A DNA stretch of 64,000 nt from Knoellia sp. Soil729 (GCF_001427985.1 NZ_LMSA01000001.1:5629-69628), one strand, 5' to 3'. Positions 47,335-59,263 are shown, numbered from the stretch's first letter. Translations and numbers: made by a program. Notes: generated from the letters alone by a model not told the origin.

Positions 47335-48942
47335 CTACCTCTCGTCGGTGTGTGCTGGGGCCCCTAGTTGACTAGGAACTTCGCCGGTCACGCAAGCGCT
47401 TCGCACGAATTGGCGTGCATCACGGGCGCGCGCGGCCTCGTCGACCAGCAGCCGGGTGGCGGTGCCGATCTCGAGATGCGGGACGGTGACGCCCACCGGG
47501 CCGGGAGTCGACACGAGCGTCACGGTCGCCAGGTCGAGGCGCTGGTCGAGGGGTCCCTGCGACAGGGTGAGCGACTGCACGCGGGCGTGGGGCATGACCG
47601 ACACCCGTCGCGACAGCCGGCCGGCGCGGACCATGAGCGAGTGCCGTGACACGGTGAAGCCCGACCGCTGCCAGCTGAGGGCGTCGAAGGTGCGCGCACG
47701 CGGCGACACCAGGGTCCAGCCACCGTGCTCTCCGTCACCGAGTGCGGCCGTGCGCAGCTCCGACTCCGACAGCGCCGGGTCGAGGAGCGTGAGGACCGCG
47801 AGGGCCTGGTCGAGCGTTCCGACGGGGAGCACCGTCGTCTCGTCGTCGGTGTCGCCATCGCCGTCGTGGGCGATGCCGGCGACGTTGACCCTCACCCGCC
47901 ACCAGCCCAGTGGTCGCCACCACAGCGGTTGCACCATTCCGACGGCCTGGATGCGGTGCAGGGGGATGGTCGTCGTGCGCTTGTCGGTGAGCCCGTGCTG
48001 GACCCGCGCGGCGGTGCCCGTCTCGGCCAGGTGGAAGTTGCCGTGCTTGAGGAGCTCGCCGACGCGGTTGACCGCGATGCCCAGCACGAGGGGGCCGAGC
48101 GCGGGCAGGGCGATGGCGGCGCCGGTGAGCGCCTCGAACGTGGACCCGTAGGTCGCGAGGGCCACGCTGCCCGCCACGAGGGCGAGCACGCCCAGGAAGA
48201 TCGTGCCGCCGTGCAGGATCGTGGCGACGAAGAGCCGGGAGTTGGGCACCCGCAGCACCTCACGCCCCTCGCTGGCCTCGAAGCCCGGGGCGCCGGGAAC
48301 GCCCCGGGGGCCGGGAATGGCCTGGCTGCCGGAAACCGGGTCGCCCGGAAGCGCGACCGGTGGCTCGTCCCGGCGACCGGCGAGGGCGAGCAGCTCGTGA
48401 CGGACCTCGTCGGCGCGGCCTGCACCGAGGAAGGCCAGCTTGAGCTGGGCGTCGCCGCCACCCGCCGACTGGACGATCACCTGCGAGAGCCCGGTGAGCT
48501 GCGCGAGGAGGGGCCGGCTGATCTCGATGGCCTGGACACGTTCGAGGGGGACCTGGCGGTGTTCGCGGAAGATCCACCCCTTGCGGAACTCCAGCTGCCC
48601 CTCGGCCACCCGGAACTTCGCGAACCGCCAGGAGAGCCACCCCGCGAGGCCGATGAGCAGCATGCCGGCGACAACCACCGCACTGGCGACCAGGGAGTGC
48701 TCGAACAGGACGGCGAGACCGTCACGCAGCCCTTGCTCACTCTGCTGGTCACCACCCCCGTCCCCACCACCCACGCTCCGGAAGACGTCGTCGACGAGCT
48801 GCGACGCGGCATACCCGAGGATGGCGATGCCGACCACCCCGCCACGCACGATGGGAGACAACGGGTGGAGGTGCTGCCACTGGTGCAATCCGAGGTCTCG
48901 CACGGCAGGCAGGGGCTCGGACGTGCGGTCCGGTGCTGTCAC
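47335..48942 (-). CDS. Bacterial PH-domain membrane protein, YdbT-like
   Basis: 535 residues. Several bPH_2-type domains separated by pairs of membrane helices (about 35-52 and 88-110; again about 250-300). Repeated pattern of a Trp/Leu-rich strand followed by P-L-x-R-[IV]-Q-x-[IV]: VPLERVQAIEI, IPLHRIQAVGM, VMPHARVQSLTL. Homologous to B. subtilis YdbT. GTG at 48942 overlaps the upstream PH gene stop (GTGA). A much longer reading through aceE on this strand is not coding. Confidence 0.9.
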   Translation of the reverse strand: MTAPDRTSEPLPAVRDLGLHQWQHLHPLSPIVRGGVVGIAILGYAASQLVDDVFRSVGGGDGGGDQQSEQGLRDGLAVLFEHSLVASAVVVAGMLLIGLAGWLSWRFAKFRVAEGQLEFRKGWIFREHRQVPLERVQAIEISRPLLAQLTGLSQVIVQSAGGGDAQLKLAFLGAGRADEVRHELLALAGRRDEPPVALPGDPVSGSQAIPGPRGVPGAPGFEASEGREVLRVPNSRLFVATILHGGTIFLGVLALVAGSVALATYGSTFEALTGAAIALPALGPLVLGIAVNRVGELLKHGNFHLAETGTAARVQHGLTDKRTTTIPLHRIQAVGMVQPLWWRPLGWWRVRVNVAGIAHDGDGDTDDETTVLPVGTLDQALAVLTLLDPALSESELRTAALGDGEHGGWTLVSPRARTFDALSWQRSGFTVSRHSLMVRAGRLSRRVSVMPHARVQSLTLSQGPLDQRLDLATVTLVSTPGPVGVTVPHLEIGTATRLLVDEAARARDARQFVRSACVTGEVPSQLGAPAHTDER

Positions 48943-49442
48943 AGGCCGGCTCGCTGGGCTTCTCCACGCGCCGCCAGACGTCCACGCAGGGCTTCGGCCT
49001 CCTCGACGGGCAGCCCCGGCAGCGTGCCACCGCTCTCCGGGGAGGCCGTGTGGAACTCGCAGGAGGCGATTCCGCGCGCACGCATGAGCGGTCCGGACTC
49101 GACGTCGATGTACTGCAGGCGTCCGTAGGGAATGCTCACCAGGGAGCGGAACAGACGGCCCTTGCGGATGACGATCTCGTCGGGCAGCTCGAGCCAGGTG
49201 ATCGCCGAGACCTGCCGGGTGATGAGCCAGGCCCCCCAGGCGGCGAGGGCGGCGACGACGGCCACGCCGAGCCAGAACCACGCCGAGACGAGGATCGCCA
49301 GCGCGCCGAAGGCGAGGAGGAAGGGCAGCAGCCACCCGACGAGGGCGATGAGCCGCACCGTGCGCAAGGCCGGGCTCACGGGCTGCCAGGGCAGCTCGCC
49401 ACCGCGCAGGCTCACGGCGGACGGGTCGAGCTCTGAGGTCAT
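48939..49442 (-). CDS. Bacterial PH-domain membrane protein, YdbS-like
   Basis: 167 residues. Two membrane helices (about 27-48 and 53-72) followed by one bPH_2 domain: ITWLELPDEIVIRKGRLFRS then IPYGRLQYIDVESGPLMRARG. Partner of the downstream YdbT-like protein by a GTGA overlap; both probably form one membrane complex. In B. subtilis YdbST affect sensitivity to certain antimicrobial agents. Divergent from aceE across 106 bp (49443-49548). Confidence 0.9.
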   Translation of the reverse strand: MTSELDPSAVSLRGGELPWQPVSPALRTVRLIALVGWLLPFLLAFGALAILVSAWFWLGVAVVAALAAWGAWLITRQVSAITWLELPDEIVIRKGRLFRSLVSIPYGRLQYIDVESGPLMRARGIASCEFHTASPESGGTLPGLPVEEAEALRGRLAARGEAQRAGL

Positions 49443-49548
49443 GGGACCAGACTGCCAGCAGACCCGAGTGTGACGTCGGGCACTCCCGGTGACAGGATGG
49501 AGAGGTCGATCTCACCGGGTCGACTCCGTCAGTAGAAGGGACATCGTC

Positions 49549-52314
49549 GTGACGTTTCGCGAGGAAGCCGGCCCCATCCTCAATGGCCTTCCCAGCAGCC
49601 TCACCGACATCGACCCCGAGGAGACCTCGGAGTGGCTGGACTCGCTCGACCAGGTGGTCGACGAAGCAGGACGGCAGCGCGCGCGCTACCTGATGCTCCG
49701 CCTGCTCGAACGCGCGCGCGAGAGCCAGATCGGCGTCCCGTCCCTCACGGCGACCGACTATGTCAACACCATCGACCAGGAGCACGAGCCCTGGTTCCCC
49801 GGTGACGAGGACGTCGAGCGGCAGTACCGCCGCTGGATCCGGTGGAACGCCGCGGTCATGGTGCACCGCGCCCAGCGGCCCGGCGTCTCCGTCGGTGGGC
49901 ACATCTCCACCTACGCCTCTGCCGCGACCCTCTATGAGGTCGGCATGAACCACTTCTTCCGCGGCCTGGACCACCCCGGCGGCGGCGACCAGGTCTTCTA
50001 CCAGGGCCACGCCTCCCCCGGCATGTATGCCCGCAGCTTCCTCGAGGGCCACCTCGGCGAGACCGACCTCGACGGCTTCCGTCAGGAGAAGAGCCACATC
50101 GTCGACGGCAAGATCCGGGCGCTGTCCTCCTACCCGCACCCCCGGATGATGCCGGACTACTGGCAGTTCCCGACGGTGTCGATGGGCATCGGCCCGATGA
50201 ACGCGATCTACCAGGCCCAGTTCAACAAGTACCTGCACAACCGCGGCCTCAAGGACACCTCCGAGCAGCGCGTCTGGGCGTTCCTGGGCGACGGCGAGAT
50301 GGACGAGCCCGAGTCGCGCGGCCTGCTGCAGCTCGCGGCCAACGAGGAGCTCGACAACCTCACCTTCGTCATCAACTGCAACCTGCAGCGCCTCGACGGA
50401 CCGGTGCGTGGCAACGGCAAGATCATCCAGGAGCTCGAGGCGTTCTTCCGCGGCGCTGGGTGGAACGTCGTCAAGGTCATCTGGGGCCGCGGCTGGGACC
50501 CGCTGCTCGCCAAGGACCGTGACCACGCCCTGCGGCACATCATGAACACCACGACCGACGGTGACTACCAGACCTTCCGCGCCAACGACGGCGCCTACGT
50601 CCGGGAGCAGTTCTTCGGCCGCGACCCGCGGACCCGCAAGATGGTCGAGGGGCTGACCGACGAGCAGATCTGGCACGACCTTCAGCGCGGTGGCCACGAC
50701 TACCGCAAGGTCTATGCCGGCTACCAGGCCGCGGTCAACCACACCGGCCAGCCGACGGTCATCCTCGCCCACACCATCAAGGGCTACGGCCTGGGCAAGG
50801 GCTTCGCGGGGCGCAACGCGACGCACCAGATGAAGAAGATGTCGGTCGACGACCTCAAGAACTTCCGCGACGCCCTGCGCCTGCCGATCACGGACGCGCA
50901 GATCGACGAGAACCCCTACCAGCCGCCCTACTTCCACCCCGGAGAGGGCGACCCGACGCTCGACTACATGCTCGAGCGCCGGCGGGCCCTGGGCGGCCTG
51001 ATCCCGGAACGACGCAGCAAGTACACCCAGGTCACGCTGCCCGGTGACGAGGCCTACGCCCAGGTCCGCAAGGGCTCGGGCAAGCAGACCATCGCCACGA
51101 CGATGGCGTTCGTCCGGCTGCTCAAGGACCTCATGCGCGACAAGGAGTTCGGCAAGCGGATCGTGCCGATCGTCCCGGACGAGGCCCGCACGTTCGGCAT
51201 GGACTCGTTCTTCCCGACCCTGAAGATCTACAACCCCCACGGGCAGAACTACACGCCGGTCGACCACGACCTCATGCTGAGCTACCGGGAGTCGGTCTCC
51301 GGGCAGATCCTGCACGCCGGCATCAACGAGGCCGGTTCCGTCGCCGCGTTCACCGCCGCGGGGTCGAGCTACTCCACGCACGGCGAGCCGATGATCCCGA
51401 TCTACGTCTTCTACTCGATGTTCGGGTTCCAGCGCACGGGCGACTCCATCTGGGCGGCCACCGACCAGCTGACCCGGGGCTTCCTCATCGGAGCCACGGC
51501 AGGTCGCACGACCCTGACCGGCGAGGGCACGCAGCACGCCGACGGGCACTCGCCGCTGCTGGCATCGACCAACCCCGGCGTCGTCACCTACGACCCTGCC
51601 TACGGCTACGAGATCGCGCACATCATGCGCGAGGGCCTGCGGCGCATGTACGGCGACGACCCCGAGAACGTCATCTACTACCTCACCGTCTACAACGAGC
51701 CCAACGTGCAGCCGCGTGAGCCCGAGAACCTCGACATCGAGGGGGTGCTGCGCGGTGTCTACCGGCTGTCCGAGGCCGACACCTCGGAGTGGACCCACAC
51801 ACCGGCCCACGCACAGCTCCTGGCCTCCGGTGTCGGGGTCCCGTGGGCCCTCGAGGCCCAGCGGCTGCTCGCGGACGACTGGGGCGTCGCCGCCGACGTC
51901 TGGTCCGTCACCTCCTGGGGTGAGTTGCGGCGCGATGGCCTCGCGTGCGACGAGGAGGCCTTCCTCCACCCGGAGAACGAGGTTCGCGTGCCCTACGTGA
52001 CGCAGAAGTTCGCCGACACCAAGGGACCGGTCCTCGCCACGTCCGACTACATGCGGGCCGTGCCCGACCAGATCGCGCAGTACGTCCCCGGTGAGTTCCA
52101 CTCGCTGGGCACGGACGGCTTCGGCTTCGCCGACACCCGCCCCGCAGCGCGACGCTTCTTCCACGTCGACGGGCCCTCGCTCGCCGTGCGCACCCTGCAG
52201 GTGCTCGCAGCGCGCGGCGAGGTCGACGCCGACGTCCCGGGCAAGGCGGCCGACAAGTACGACCTGCTCGACGTGCGGGCCGGCACCAGCGGCAACGAGG
52301 GCGGCGACAGCTAG
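49549..52314 (+). CDS. aceE: Pyruvate dehydrogenase E1 component (homodimeric)
   Basis: 921 residues. TPP-dependent decarboxylation of pyruvate in the PDH complex. TPP/Mg motif [12 protein letters not shown] followed by [20 protein letters not shown]-like [29 protein letters not shown] in the central domain; C-terminal transketolase-like domain. GTG at 49549 (M-T-F-R-E-E-A) with GAAGGG eight bases upstream. Stands alone; E2/E3 are not in the window. Supplies acetyl-CoA to the fab genes further right, as in the mycobacterial order aceE-regulator-fabD. Confidence 0.97.
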   Translation: MTFREEAGPILNGLPSSLTDIDPEETSEWLDSLDQVVDEAGRQRARYLMLRLLERARESQIGVPSLTATDYVNTIDQEHEPWFPGDEDVERQYRRWIRWNAAVMVHRAQRPGVSVGGHISTYASAATLYEVGMNHFFRGLDHPGGGDQVFYQGHASPGMYARSFLEGHLGETDLDGFRQEKSHIVDGKIRALSSYPHPRMMPDYWQFPTVSMGIGPMNAIYQAQFNKYLHNRGLKDTSEQRVWAFLGDGEMDEPESRGLLQLAANEELDNLTFVINCNLQRLDGPVRGNGKIIQELEAFFRGAGWNVVKVIWGRGWDPLLAKDRDHALRHIMNTTTDGDYQTFRANDGAYVREQFFGRDPRTRKMVEGLTDEQIWHDLQRGGHDYRKVYAGYQAAVNHTGQPTVILAHTIKGYGLGKGFAGRNATHQMKKMSVDDLKNFRDALRLPITDAQIDENPYQPPYFHPGEGDPTLDYMLERRRALGGLIPERRSKYTQVTLPGDEAYAQVRKGSGKQTIATTMAFVRLLKDLMRDKEFGKRIVPIVPDEARTFGMDSFFPTLKIYNPHGQNYTPVDHDLMLSYRESVSGQILHAGINEAGSVAAFTAAGSSYSTHGEPMIPIYVFYSMFGFQRTGDSIWAATDQLTRGFLIGATAGRTTLTGEGTQHADGHSPLLASTNPGVVTYDPAYGYEIAHIMREGLRRMYGDDPENVIYYLTVYNEPNVQPREPENLDIEGVLRGVYRLSEADTSEWTHTPAHAQLLASGVGVPWALEAQRLLADDWGVAADVWSVTSWGELRRDGLACDEEAFLHPENEVRVPYVTQKFADTKGPVLATSDYMRAVPDQIAQYVPGEFHSLGTDGFGFADTRPAARRFFHVDGPSLAVRTLQVLAARGEVDADVPGKAADKYDLLDVRAGTSGNEGGDS

Positions 52315-52324
52315 AACCACCCCC

Positions 52325-52395
52325 ACTGACTGCCCGTTCGGCTCCTCCCCCGGTGACGCCCACTGGCGCCGGGACCAGCCGAACGGGCAATCAGT
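52325..52395. repeat. Inverted repeat IR2, convergent intergenic
   Basis: Arms ACTGACTGCCCGTTCGGCT (52325-52343) and AGCCGAACGGGCAATCAGT (52377-52395) pair over 19 bases with one G-T position. The loop contains an inner hairpin of CCCGG with CCGGG. Sits between the stops of aceE and the response regulator. Same core GCCCGTTCGGC as IR3 at 56494, so it belongs to this family although the outer ACTTATT is changed to ACTGACT. Confidence 0.85.
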
Positions 52396-52434
52396 CTGCG
52401 GTGAGACGGCGTTGGCGTATGCCGTCCGCTCGCC

Positions 52435-53088
52435 TCAGTCCAGCAGGCCCAGTCTTCGTGCCGCCGCCACAGCACCGGTGCGCGAGTCGGCGCCGAGCTT
52501 GCCGAAGAGGTGTCCGAGGTGGGTCTTCACCGTGGCCCGGCTGATGAAGAGCTCCTTGGCGATCTCGTCGTTCGAGAGGCCGTCGGCGACCAGGGTGAGG
52601 ACCTCCATCTCGCGCTCGCTCAACGGGCGCTTGCCCGCACGCATGGTCTGGACGACGCGCTGTGTCAGCTGGGGTGACAGCACGGTCTCACCGACCGCGG
52701 CGGCTCGGATCGCCGCGACGATCTCCTCGGGCAGCGCGTCCTTGAGCAGGTAGCCCGCCGCGCCGGCCTCGACGGCCCGCACGATGTCGACGTCGTGGTC
52801 GAAGGTGGTGATGATGAGCACCGCGACCTCGGGCTGCGAGGCCCGCACCGCCCTGGTGACCGCGACACCGTCGAGTCCCGCGCCCAGGCGCAGGTCGCTG
52901 AGCACGACATCGGGAGCCGTGGACCGCGCGAGCTCCACGGCCTCCTCCCCCGTGCCCGCCTCCCCCACCACCTCGATGCAGGGTGAGGCGCTGAGCAGGG
53001 TGCGCATGCCCGAACGGACGACGGGGTGGTCGTCGACGATGAGCACCCGGATGGCGACGTCCGGGTGGGGATCGGAGCCCGAGGTCAC
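52435..53088 (-). CDS. NarL/LuxR-family response regulator
   Basis: 217 residues. Receiver domain with acidic pair DD at 19-20, phospho-acceptor D65 in LSDLRLG and the conserved Lys in LLKDA; C-terminal LuxR HTH (about 150-215; LSEREMEVLTLVADGLSNDEIAKELFIS). GTG at 53088 overlaps the kinase stop (GTGA), so this is its cognate partner. Confidence 0.95.
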   Translation of the reverse strand: MTSGSDPHPDVAIRVLIVDDHPVVRSGMRTLLSASPCIEVVGEAGTGEEAVELARSTAPDVVLSDLRLGAGLDGVAVTRAVRASQPEVAVLIITTFDHDVDIVRAVEAGAAGYLLKDALPEEIVAAIRAAAVGETVLSPQLTQRVVQTMRAGKRPLSEREMEVLTLVADGLSNDEIAKELFISRATVKTHLGHLFGKLGADSRTGAVAAARRLGLLD

Positions 53089-54311
53089 TGGCGACCTCCC
53101 AAGGGGAGATGGGCAGACAGTGCCGTGCCCTCGCCCGGCGCCGACTCGACGGCGAGGTCTCCCCCGAGCTCGCGCAGCCGCGCCTTGCTCGACGGCAGGC
53201 CGTAGCCACCATGGCTGTACCCGCCCGGTCTCTCGGTCAGCGCTCCGGGGTCGAAACCACGGCCGTCGTCCACCACCTCCAGCAGGACCCGGTCGTCGAG
53301 GCGCGAGAGGGTCACGACCACTCTGCTCGCCTCCGAGTGGGCGCGTACGTTGGCCAGTGCTCCCTGCGCGGTCCGCAGCAGCGCGACCTCGAGAGCCGTC
53401 GGCAAATGAAGTGCCTCACCCTCGACCCGTAGCTCGGTGCGGACGCCCGTCTCCTGATCCAGGGTGCCCAGGATGCGCTCGAGGGCCTGCACCAGCCCGT
53501 TGTCCGTCAGCGACGACGGGGCCAGGGCGCCGACGACACCGCGAGCCTCCGCGAGGTTGGCGCTGGCGGTTGCCTCGACCTGCGCGAGCAGGTCGGCCAG
53601 AGCCCCGTCCTCGCTGAGGACCGCTCGGCCTCGAGCCAGCAGCACGATCGACGAGAACCCCTGGGCAAGGGTGTCGTGGATGTCCCGGGACAGGCGCCCC
53701 CGCTCCTGGAGGACCCCGGCCTCGCGTTGCGCCGACGCGAGCTCGTCGTGCAACGTCGCCATCTCGTCCTGGGTCCTCACGAGCGATTCGACGAGGCGCT
53801 GGCGCTCCACCGCATCGCGGACCAGCTGGTGTTGGCCCCTCGAGAGGGCGAAGGCGAACAGTGCGCCGATGGCCGGACCGAGCACCTCCGCCACGGTCAG
53901 CTCTCCCGTCGCGAACCACGGGCGCCAGATGACCACGGCCAGGACGACGACGCTGAGGGCGGCTGCCCGGCGGACGGCGAAGAAGTGCGGGATGAGCAGC
54001 CACAGGCTGAAGGCGAGCCAGACGTTCTCGGTGGAGACCAGGACGAGGGCGAACCAGCAGACCACGAGCCCGAGCAGCCACCACCGGCCCGCCGTGCTGA
54101 CCGGCACCACGCCGGCGGGGCCGGAGGACGGATCCGGTGCGCGGCCAGCCCACCGCAGGCCCACGGCATACCAGGCAAGAAGGACGGTGGTGGCGACGAT
54201 GAGCGGAAGGCGTGGTGCGCCGGTCGACCACGAACGTGCCACGCAGACGGAGGCCAGCACACCGAAGAGGACGTGCTGGACCACCGTCAACGAGCGCATG
54301 ACGCGGTGCAT
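53085..54311 (-). CDS. Membrane sensor histidine kinase (HisKA_3)
   Basis: 408 residues. Five or six membrane helices in the first 160 residues with almost no extracellular loops, coiled linker 160-205, phospho-acceptor H212 in SRDIHDTLAQG, HATPase with DDGRGFDPG and GGYGLPSSKARL. Of the type of intramembrane-sensing kinases such as LiaS/DesK. ATG at 54311; TAGCGT (54319-54324) 7 bases upstream could be a leaderless promoter. Second gene of the MMPL-HK-RR set. Confidence 0.93.
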   Translation of the reverse strand: MHRVMRSLTVVQHVLFGVLASVCVARSWSTGAPRLPLIVATTVLLAWYAVGLRWAGRAPDPSSGPAGVVPVSTAGRWWLLGLVVCWFALVLVSTENVWLAFSLWLLIPHFFAVRRAAALSVVVLAVVIWRPWFATGELTVAEVLGPAIGALFAFALSRGQHQLVRDAVERQRLVESLVRTQDEMATLHDELASAQREAGVLQERGRLSRDIHDTLAQGFSSIVLLARGRAVLSEDGALADLLAQVEATASANLAEARGVVGALAPSSLTDNGLVQALERILGTLDQETGVRTELRVEGEALHLPTALEVALLRTAQGALANVRAHSEASRVVVTLSRLDDRVLLEVVDDGRGFDPGALTERPGGYSHGGYGLPSSKARLRELGGDLAVESAPGEGTALSAHLPLGGRQ

Positions 54312-54326
54312 GTCCGGGACGCTACT

Positions 54327-56423
54327 TCAGCCCACGAGGGTGGGGACGCGAGGTGTGCCGGCCGGGGCTGCCGCCTGTGCTGCAGGTGCGGAGCCGGGTG
54401 ACCAGACCCGGTCCCCGAGCAGCCCGAAGAGTCCCGGCACGAGGACGGTGCGGACCAAGAAGGTGTCGATGAGGACACCGATCCCGACGATCAACCCGAG
54501 CTGACCCAACGCCACGAGCGGCAGGACTCCGAGGGCGGCAAAGACGGCGGCCAGGACGATGCCCGCACTCGTGATCACGGCACCGGTGCCGGCCACCGCG
54601 CGCACCATGCCCGGGCGGGTGCCGTGGTGGGCTGCCTCGGAGCGGGCGCGATGCACGAGGAAGATCGTGTAGTCGATGCCGAGGGCGACGAGGAACAGGA
54701 ACGACAGCAACGGGACCTGGAGGTCGAGAGCCGGCCAGTCGAGCAGCTGGCGTCCGATCCACGACCCTGCGCCGATCGTGGCGACGGCACTGAGGATGTT
54801 CACGCCCAGGAGGACCAGCGGGGCGACCAGCGAGCGGGTGAGTGCCAGCAGGACGAGGGCGTTGACGAGAAGCACGAGAGGCACGATGAGCGTGAGGTCG
54901 CGCAGGTTGCCGGTGCGTGCGTCGACGTCGGTGGCCTGCTGACCGCCCACGAGGGCCCCAGCATCAGGGACCGAGTGCGCGGCGAGGCGCACGGCCGTCA
55001 CGGTCTCGCGCGCCGCCGCCGTGCCCGGCTCCGCCGCTGTGATGACCGAGAGCCGGACCAGTGGCGAGGCGCCGCCAGTCGTCCCCGGGAGCGGACGCAC
55101 CGAGGTGACGCCCTCCACGGAGGTCACGGCGGCCGTCACGTCCTCGACGTGGTTGGCGCGCGTCATCACGGTGAGCGCCTGTGCTGCTCCGGCCGGGAAG
55201 TGCTCGCTCAGGACGTCGAGACCCCTCGCCGACGGCGAGGCCACACGGAACTGGTCGCCCTGCGCAAGTCCCACCTTCGTGCCGGTCAGGCCCGTGGCGA
55301 AGACACCGAGCGCGAGCACACCGGCGCCCACGACGAGAGCGGGGCGGCGCATCACCGACGTGGCGACGGCACCCCACCCGGAGGTGGCGTGCTCGTCGAC
55401 CCGGTCGACCACGGGAACCACGGGCCAGAACACCTGGCGACCCACGATGGCCAGCGCCGCGGGCAGCAGCGTGAGCACGCCGGCCAGTGCGACGACGAGC
55501 CCGAGCGCCGCGGCCACACCGAGTCCGCGCGTGCCGGGGACGACAGCGAGGGCCAGGGTGGCCAGAGCCACGACGACGGTGGCATTGCTCGCCAGGATCG
55601 CCGGCGCGGTCGCGCGCCAGGCGCTGACGAGAGCGGCTCGGTGGTTCTGGTCGTGACGCAGCTCCTCGCGGTAGCGCGAGATGAGGAGCATGGCGTAGTT
55701 GGTCCCGGCGCCGAAGACGAGAACGCTGACGACTCCGGCGTCGAAGGAGAGGCCGAGCGCAGAGCCGAGGGCCTTCGTCAGGACGGAAGCCACCTGGTCG
55801 GCGAGCCCGACGACGACCACCGGGATGAGCCACAGGATGGGCGAGCGGTAGGTCAGCAGCAGCAGGAGTGCGACGACGCCGATCGTGACGAGGAGGAGCG
55901 TGATGTCGGCGCCGTCAAAGGCTTGGGCGATGTCCGCGCCGAAGGCCGGCCCGCCGGTGACGAGGACGGTGAGGCCGCTGGGCGCATTGGCCTGCACGAG
56001 GTCGCGCAGGTGAGTGATGGTGTCGGCGTTCTCTGCGTTGTCCGGGGAGGTCGTGATCGGCACCTGGAGGATCGCTGCCAGCCCGTCCTCCGACGTGATC
56101 GTGGGGCTCGCGGGGTGGGTCGGCACCGCAGGCAGGGTCGTGCCGAGAGCGGTCAGGGCCGACGTGTCGGCGGACGTCAGGCGAGCTCCATCGGACCGTG
56201 TGGCCACGAGCAGGACGCTCTGCACGTCGGCGTCGGGGAACTGGGAGACGAAGTCGGCGACGCGCGCCGACTCCGAGCTCGTGGGGGCGGCCGCAGCACG
56301 TGGTGGGGCGTCGACCCCGCGCAGGCCGCCGATGACGCCGAGGCTGAGGACGAGGCCGAGCAGCAGGGCGGCCCAGGCTCCGCGACGAGCGGTGAGGGCA
56401 TTGAGAGCGTTGCGAAGGGGCAT
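54327..56423 (-). CDS. MMPL/RND-family membrane transporter
   Basis: 698 residues. Two halves, each with one helix, a large extracytoplasmic loop and five or six more helices. Conserved GIDYTIFLVHRARSE in the second half and GAGTNYAMLLISRYREELR in the first are the MMPL signature segments (the usual D-Y pair is T-N-Y-A in the first). Likely lipid or drug export. The gene is followed at 15 bp by the kinase and its regulator, so a cell-envelope stress or drug response circuit is plausible. TACCGT lies 6 bases before the ATG. Confidence 0.92.
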   Translation of the reverse strand: MPLRNALNALTARRGAWAALLLGLVLSLGVIGGLRGVDAPPRAAAAPTSSESARVADFVSQFPDADVQSVLLVATRSDGARLTSADTSALTALGTTLPAVPTHPASPTITSEDGLAAILQVPITTSPDNAENADTITHLRDLVQANAPSGLTVLVTGGPAFGADIAQAFDGADITLLLVTIGVVALLLLLTYRSPILWLIPVVVVGLADQVASVLTKALGSALGLSFDAGVVSVLVFGAGTNYAMLLISRYREELRHDQNHRAALVSAWRATAPAILASNATVVVALATLALAVVPGTRGLGVAAALGLVVALAGVLTLLPAALAIVGRQVFWPVVPVVDRVDEHATSGWGAVATSVMRRPALVVGAGVLALGVFATGLTGTKVGLAQGDQFRVASPSARGLDVLSEHFPAGAAQALTVMTRANHVEDVTAAVTSVEGVTSVRPLPGTTGGASPLVRLSVITAAEPGTAAARETVTAVRLAAHSVPDAGALVGGQQATDVDARTGNLRDLTLIVPLVLLVNALVLLALTRSLVAPLVLLGVNILSAVATIGAGSWIGRQLLDWPALDLQVPLLSFLFLVALGIDYTIFLVHRARSEAAHHGTRPGMVRAVAGTGAVITSAGIVLAAVFAALGVLPLVALGQLGLIVGIGVLIDTFLVRTVLVPGLFGLLGDRVWSPGSAPAAQAAAPAGTPRVPTLVG

Positions 56424-56493
56424 GTCTCGACGGTAGGAATTCGAGCCCTGTCGCCGCCTCCGCCGGACATCAACCTTTCGGCCGATGGTCGCG

Positions 56494-56554
56494 ACTTATT
56501 GCCCGTTCGGCCAGTTCGTCGGTGCCCTCCTCACTGGCCGAACGGGCAATAAGT
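56494..56554. repeat. Perfect inverted repeat IR3 (22-bp arms)
   Basis: Arms 56494-56515 (ACTTATTGCCCGTTCGGCCA...) and 56533-56554 are perfectly complementary, with loop TCGTCGGTGCCCTCCTC. Compared with IR1, arm positions that differ (G/C swaps in GCGCGTTGGG versus GCCCGTTCGG) are compensated in the other arm. The 17-nt loop equals the reverse complement of the IR1 loop at 15 of 17 positions. Located 11 bp past the end of the glycerophosphodiesterase gene (minus strand), 71 bp upstream of the MMPL start. Confidence 0.9.
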
Positions 56555-56564
56555 TGGAGAAAGA

Positions 56565-57698
56565 TCAATGGGTGAGGAAGGCCTTGCGGGCGGCGACGCA
56601 GATGTCGGGCTGGTCGCAGAAGACGCCGTCGACACCCGTGTCGAGGAAGCGGCCCACCTCGTCGCCCAGGCGGCCGTGCGCCGCGGGGTCGGACCCGGTC
56701 CGGTAGTCCACGGGCAGGAAGGAGTTCTCGGCGCGGAAGGTCCACACCACGACCTCGAGTCCGGCCCGGTGCGCGTCCGCGACGAGTGAGGTCGGGGAAC
56801 CCAGGGTGCCGTCGCCGGCGATCGGGATGACTCGGCGCTTGTCGACGCCGAGACCGTCGATGTCGCCCGCGAGGTCCTTGAGGCTGGCCGGTCGGAGGAG
56901 GTCGGTGTAGGTCCGTGGATCCCCCTTGACCGCAAGGTCGTAGGGGCTCCCGGTCTCGTTGACGAGCAGGATGAGCTTGGCCCGGTAGCCCAGCTCGTTG
57001 TCGAGCCGGACGAGCGGGGCGAGCTCGAAGCTCTGCACCCACAACGGGGCGTCCGGGCGGTTGAGACCGTGCGCGGTGAGCGCCTGCATGAGCGCCTTCT
57101 CGGGGTCGAAGCCGGCGGCGTGCAGCGCGGTCGAGTGCTTGATCTCGGGGATGACCCCCACCGTGCGACCCGTCTGCTCACTGAGCTGCTCGCGCAGGTC
57201 CAGCACCTCCTCGAGGGTCGGCACCTCGAACCTGCCGTCGTAGCCCGCGCTCTCGGGGCGCAGCTGTGGGAGGCGCTCACGGGCCCGCAACGTCTTGAGC
57301 TCGGCCAGAGTGAAGTCCTGCACCCACCACCCCGTCACCGGCTTGCCGTCGAGCTTCCTCGTGGTCCTGCGCCCCGCGAACTCCGGATGGCTGGCCACGT
57401 CGGTCGTTCCACCGATCTCGGGTTCGTGACGGTCGACGAGTATGCCGTCGCGCGTCATGACGAGATCCGGCTCGATGTAGTCGGCCCCCTCCTGGACGGC
57501 GAGCCGGTATGCCGCGAGCGTGTGTTCCGGACGGTAGCCCGACGCGCCGCGGTGCGAGTACACGACGGGCTCGCTGACGATCGCGTGTTCACCGGTGACC
57601 TTCGGTGGGGTCTGAGTGGCCGTCGAGCACGACACCAGCACGGGCGAGGACAGGGCGAGCCCCGCAGCCACGGACAGGGAGATCAGAGCTCGCTTCAC
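56565..57698 (-). CDS. Secreted glycerophosphodiester phosphodiesterase
   Basis: 377 residues. Releases glycerol-3-phosphate from glycerophosphodiesters. N-terminal signal with lipobox-like LVSC (C24), so probably a lipoprotein. Catalytic SHRGASGYRPEHT at 48-60, DLVMTRDGILVDRHEPEIGGTTD and IPEIKH follow, as in GlpQ. GTG at 57698 is preferred: TAGGTT is 7 bases upstream (leaderless). A TTG nine bases further upstream is possible but overlaps that hexamer. Confidence 0.92.
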   Translation of the reverse strand: MKRALISLSVAAGLALSSPVLVSCSTATQTPPKVTGEHAIVSEPVVYSHRGASGYRPEHTLAAYRLAVQEGADYIEPDLVMTRDGILVDRHEPEIGGTTDVASHPEFAGRRTTRKLDGKPVTGWWVQDFTLAELKTLRARERLPQLRPESAGYDGRFEVPTLEEVLDLREQLSEQTGRTVGVIPEIKHSTALHAAGFDPEKALMQALTAHGLNRPDAPLWVQSFELAPLVRLDNELGYRAKLILLVNETGSPYDLAVKGDPRTYTDLLRPASLKDLAGDIDGLGVDKRRVIPIAGDGTLGSPTSLVADAHRAGLEVVVWTFRAENSFLPVDYRTGSDPAAHGRLGDEVGRFLDTGVDGVFCDQPDICVAARKAFLTH

Positions 57699-57815
57699 GA
57701 GACCCAACCTAGGGCTGTCTGCGCGTCAGCTCCGGATCCGGTGCGCGACGGGTGCAGGCGTGTCTCGACCGGCGAGCCGGACGGCATACCCTGTATTTGT
57801 GGTTATGCGTTCGGC

Positions 57816-59259
<1,444 letters not shown>

Positions 59260-59263
59260 GAAC

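Noticed and set aside
48943-52326. A minus-strand open frame of over 1100 codons antisense to aceE, continuous with the YdbT-like gene
   Set aside because: It is a GC-rich shadow of aceE with Asp/Val/Leu/Arg-rich low-quality sequence. The real PH-domain gene starts at GTG 48942 overlapping the previous stop.
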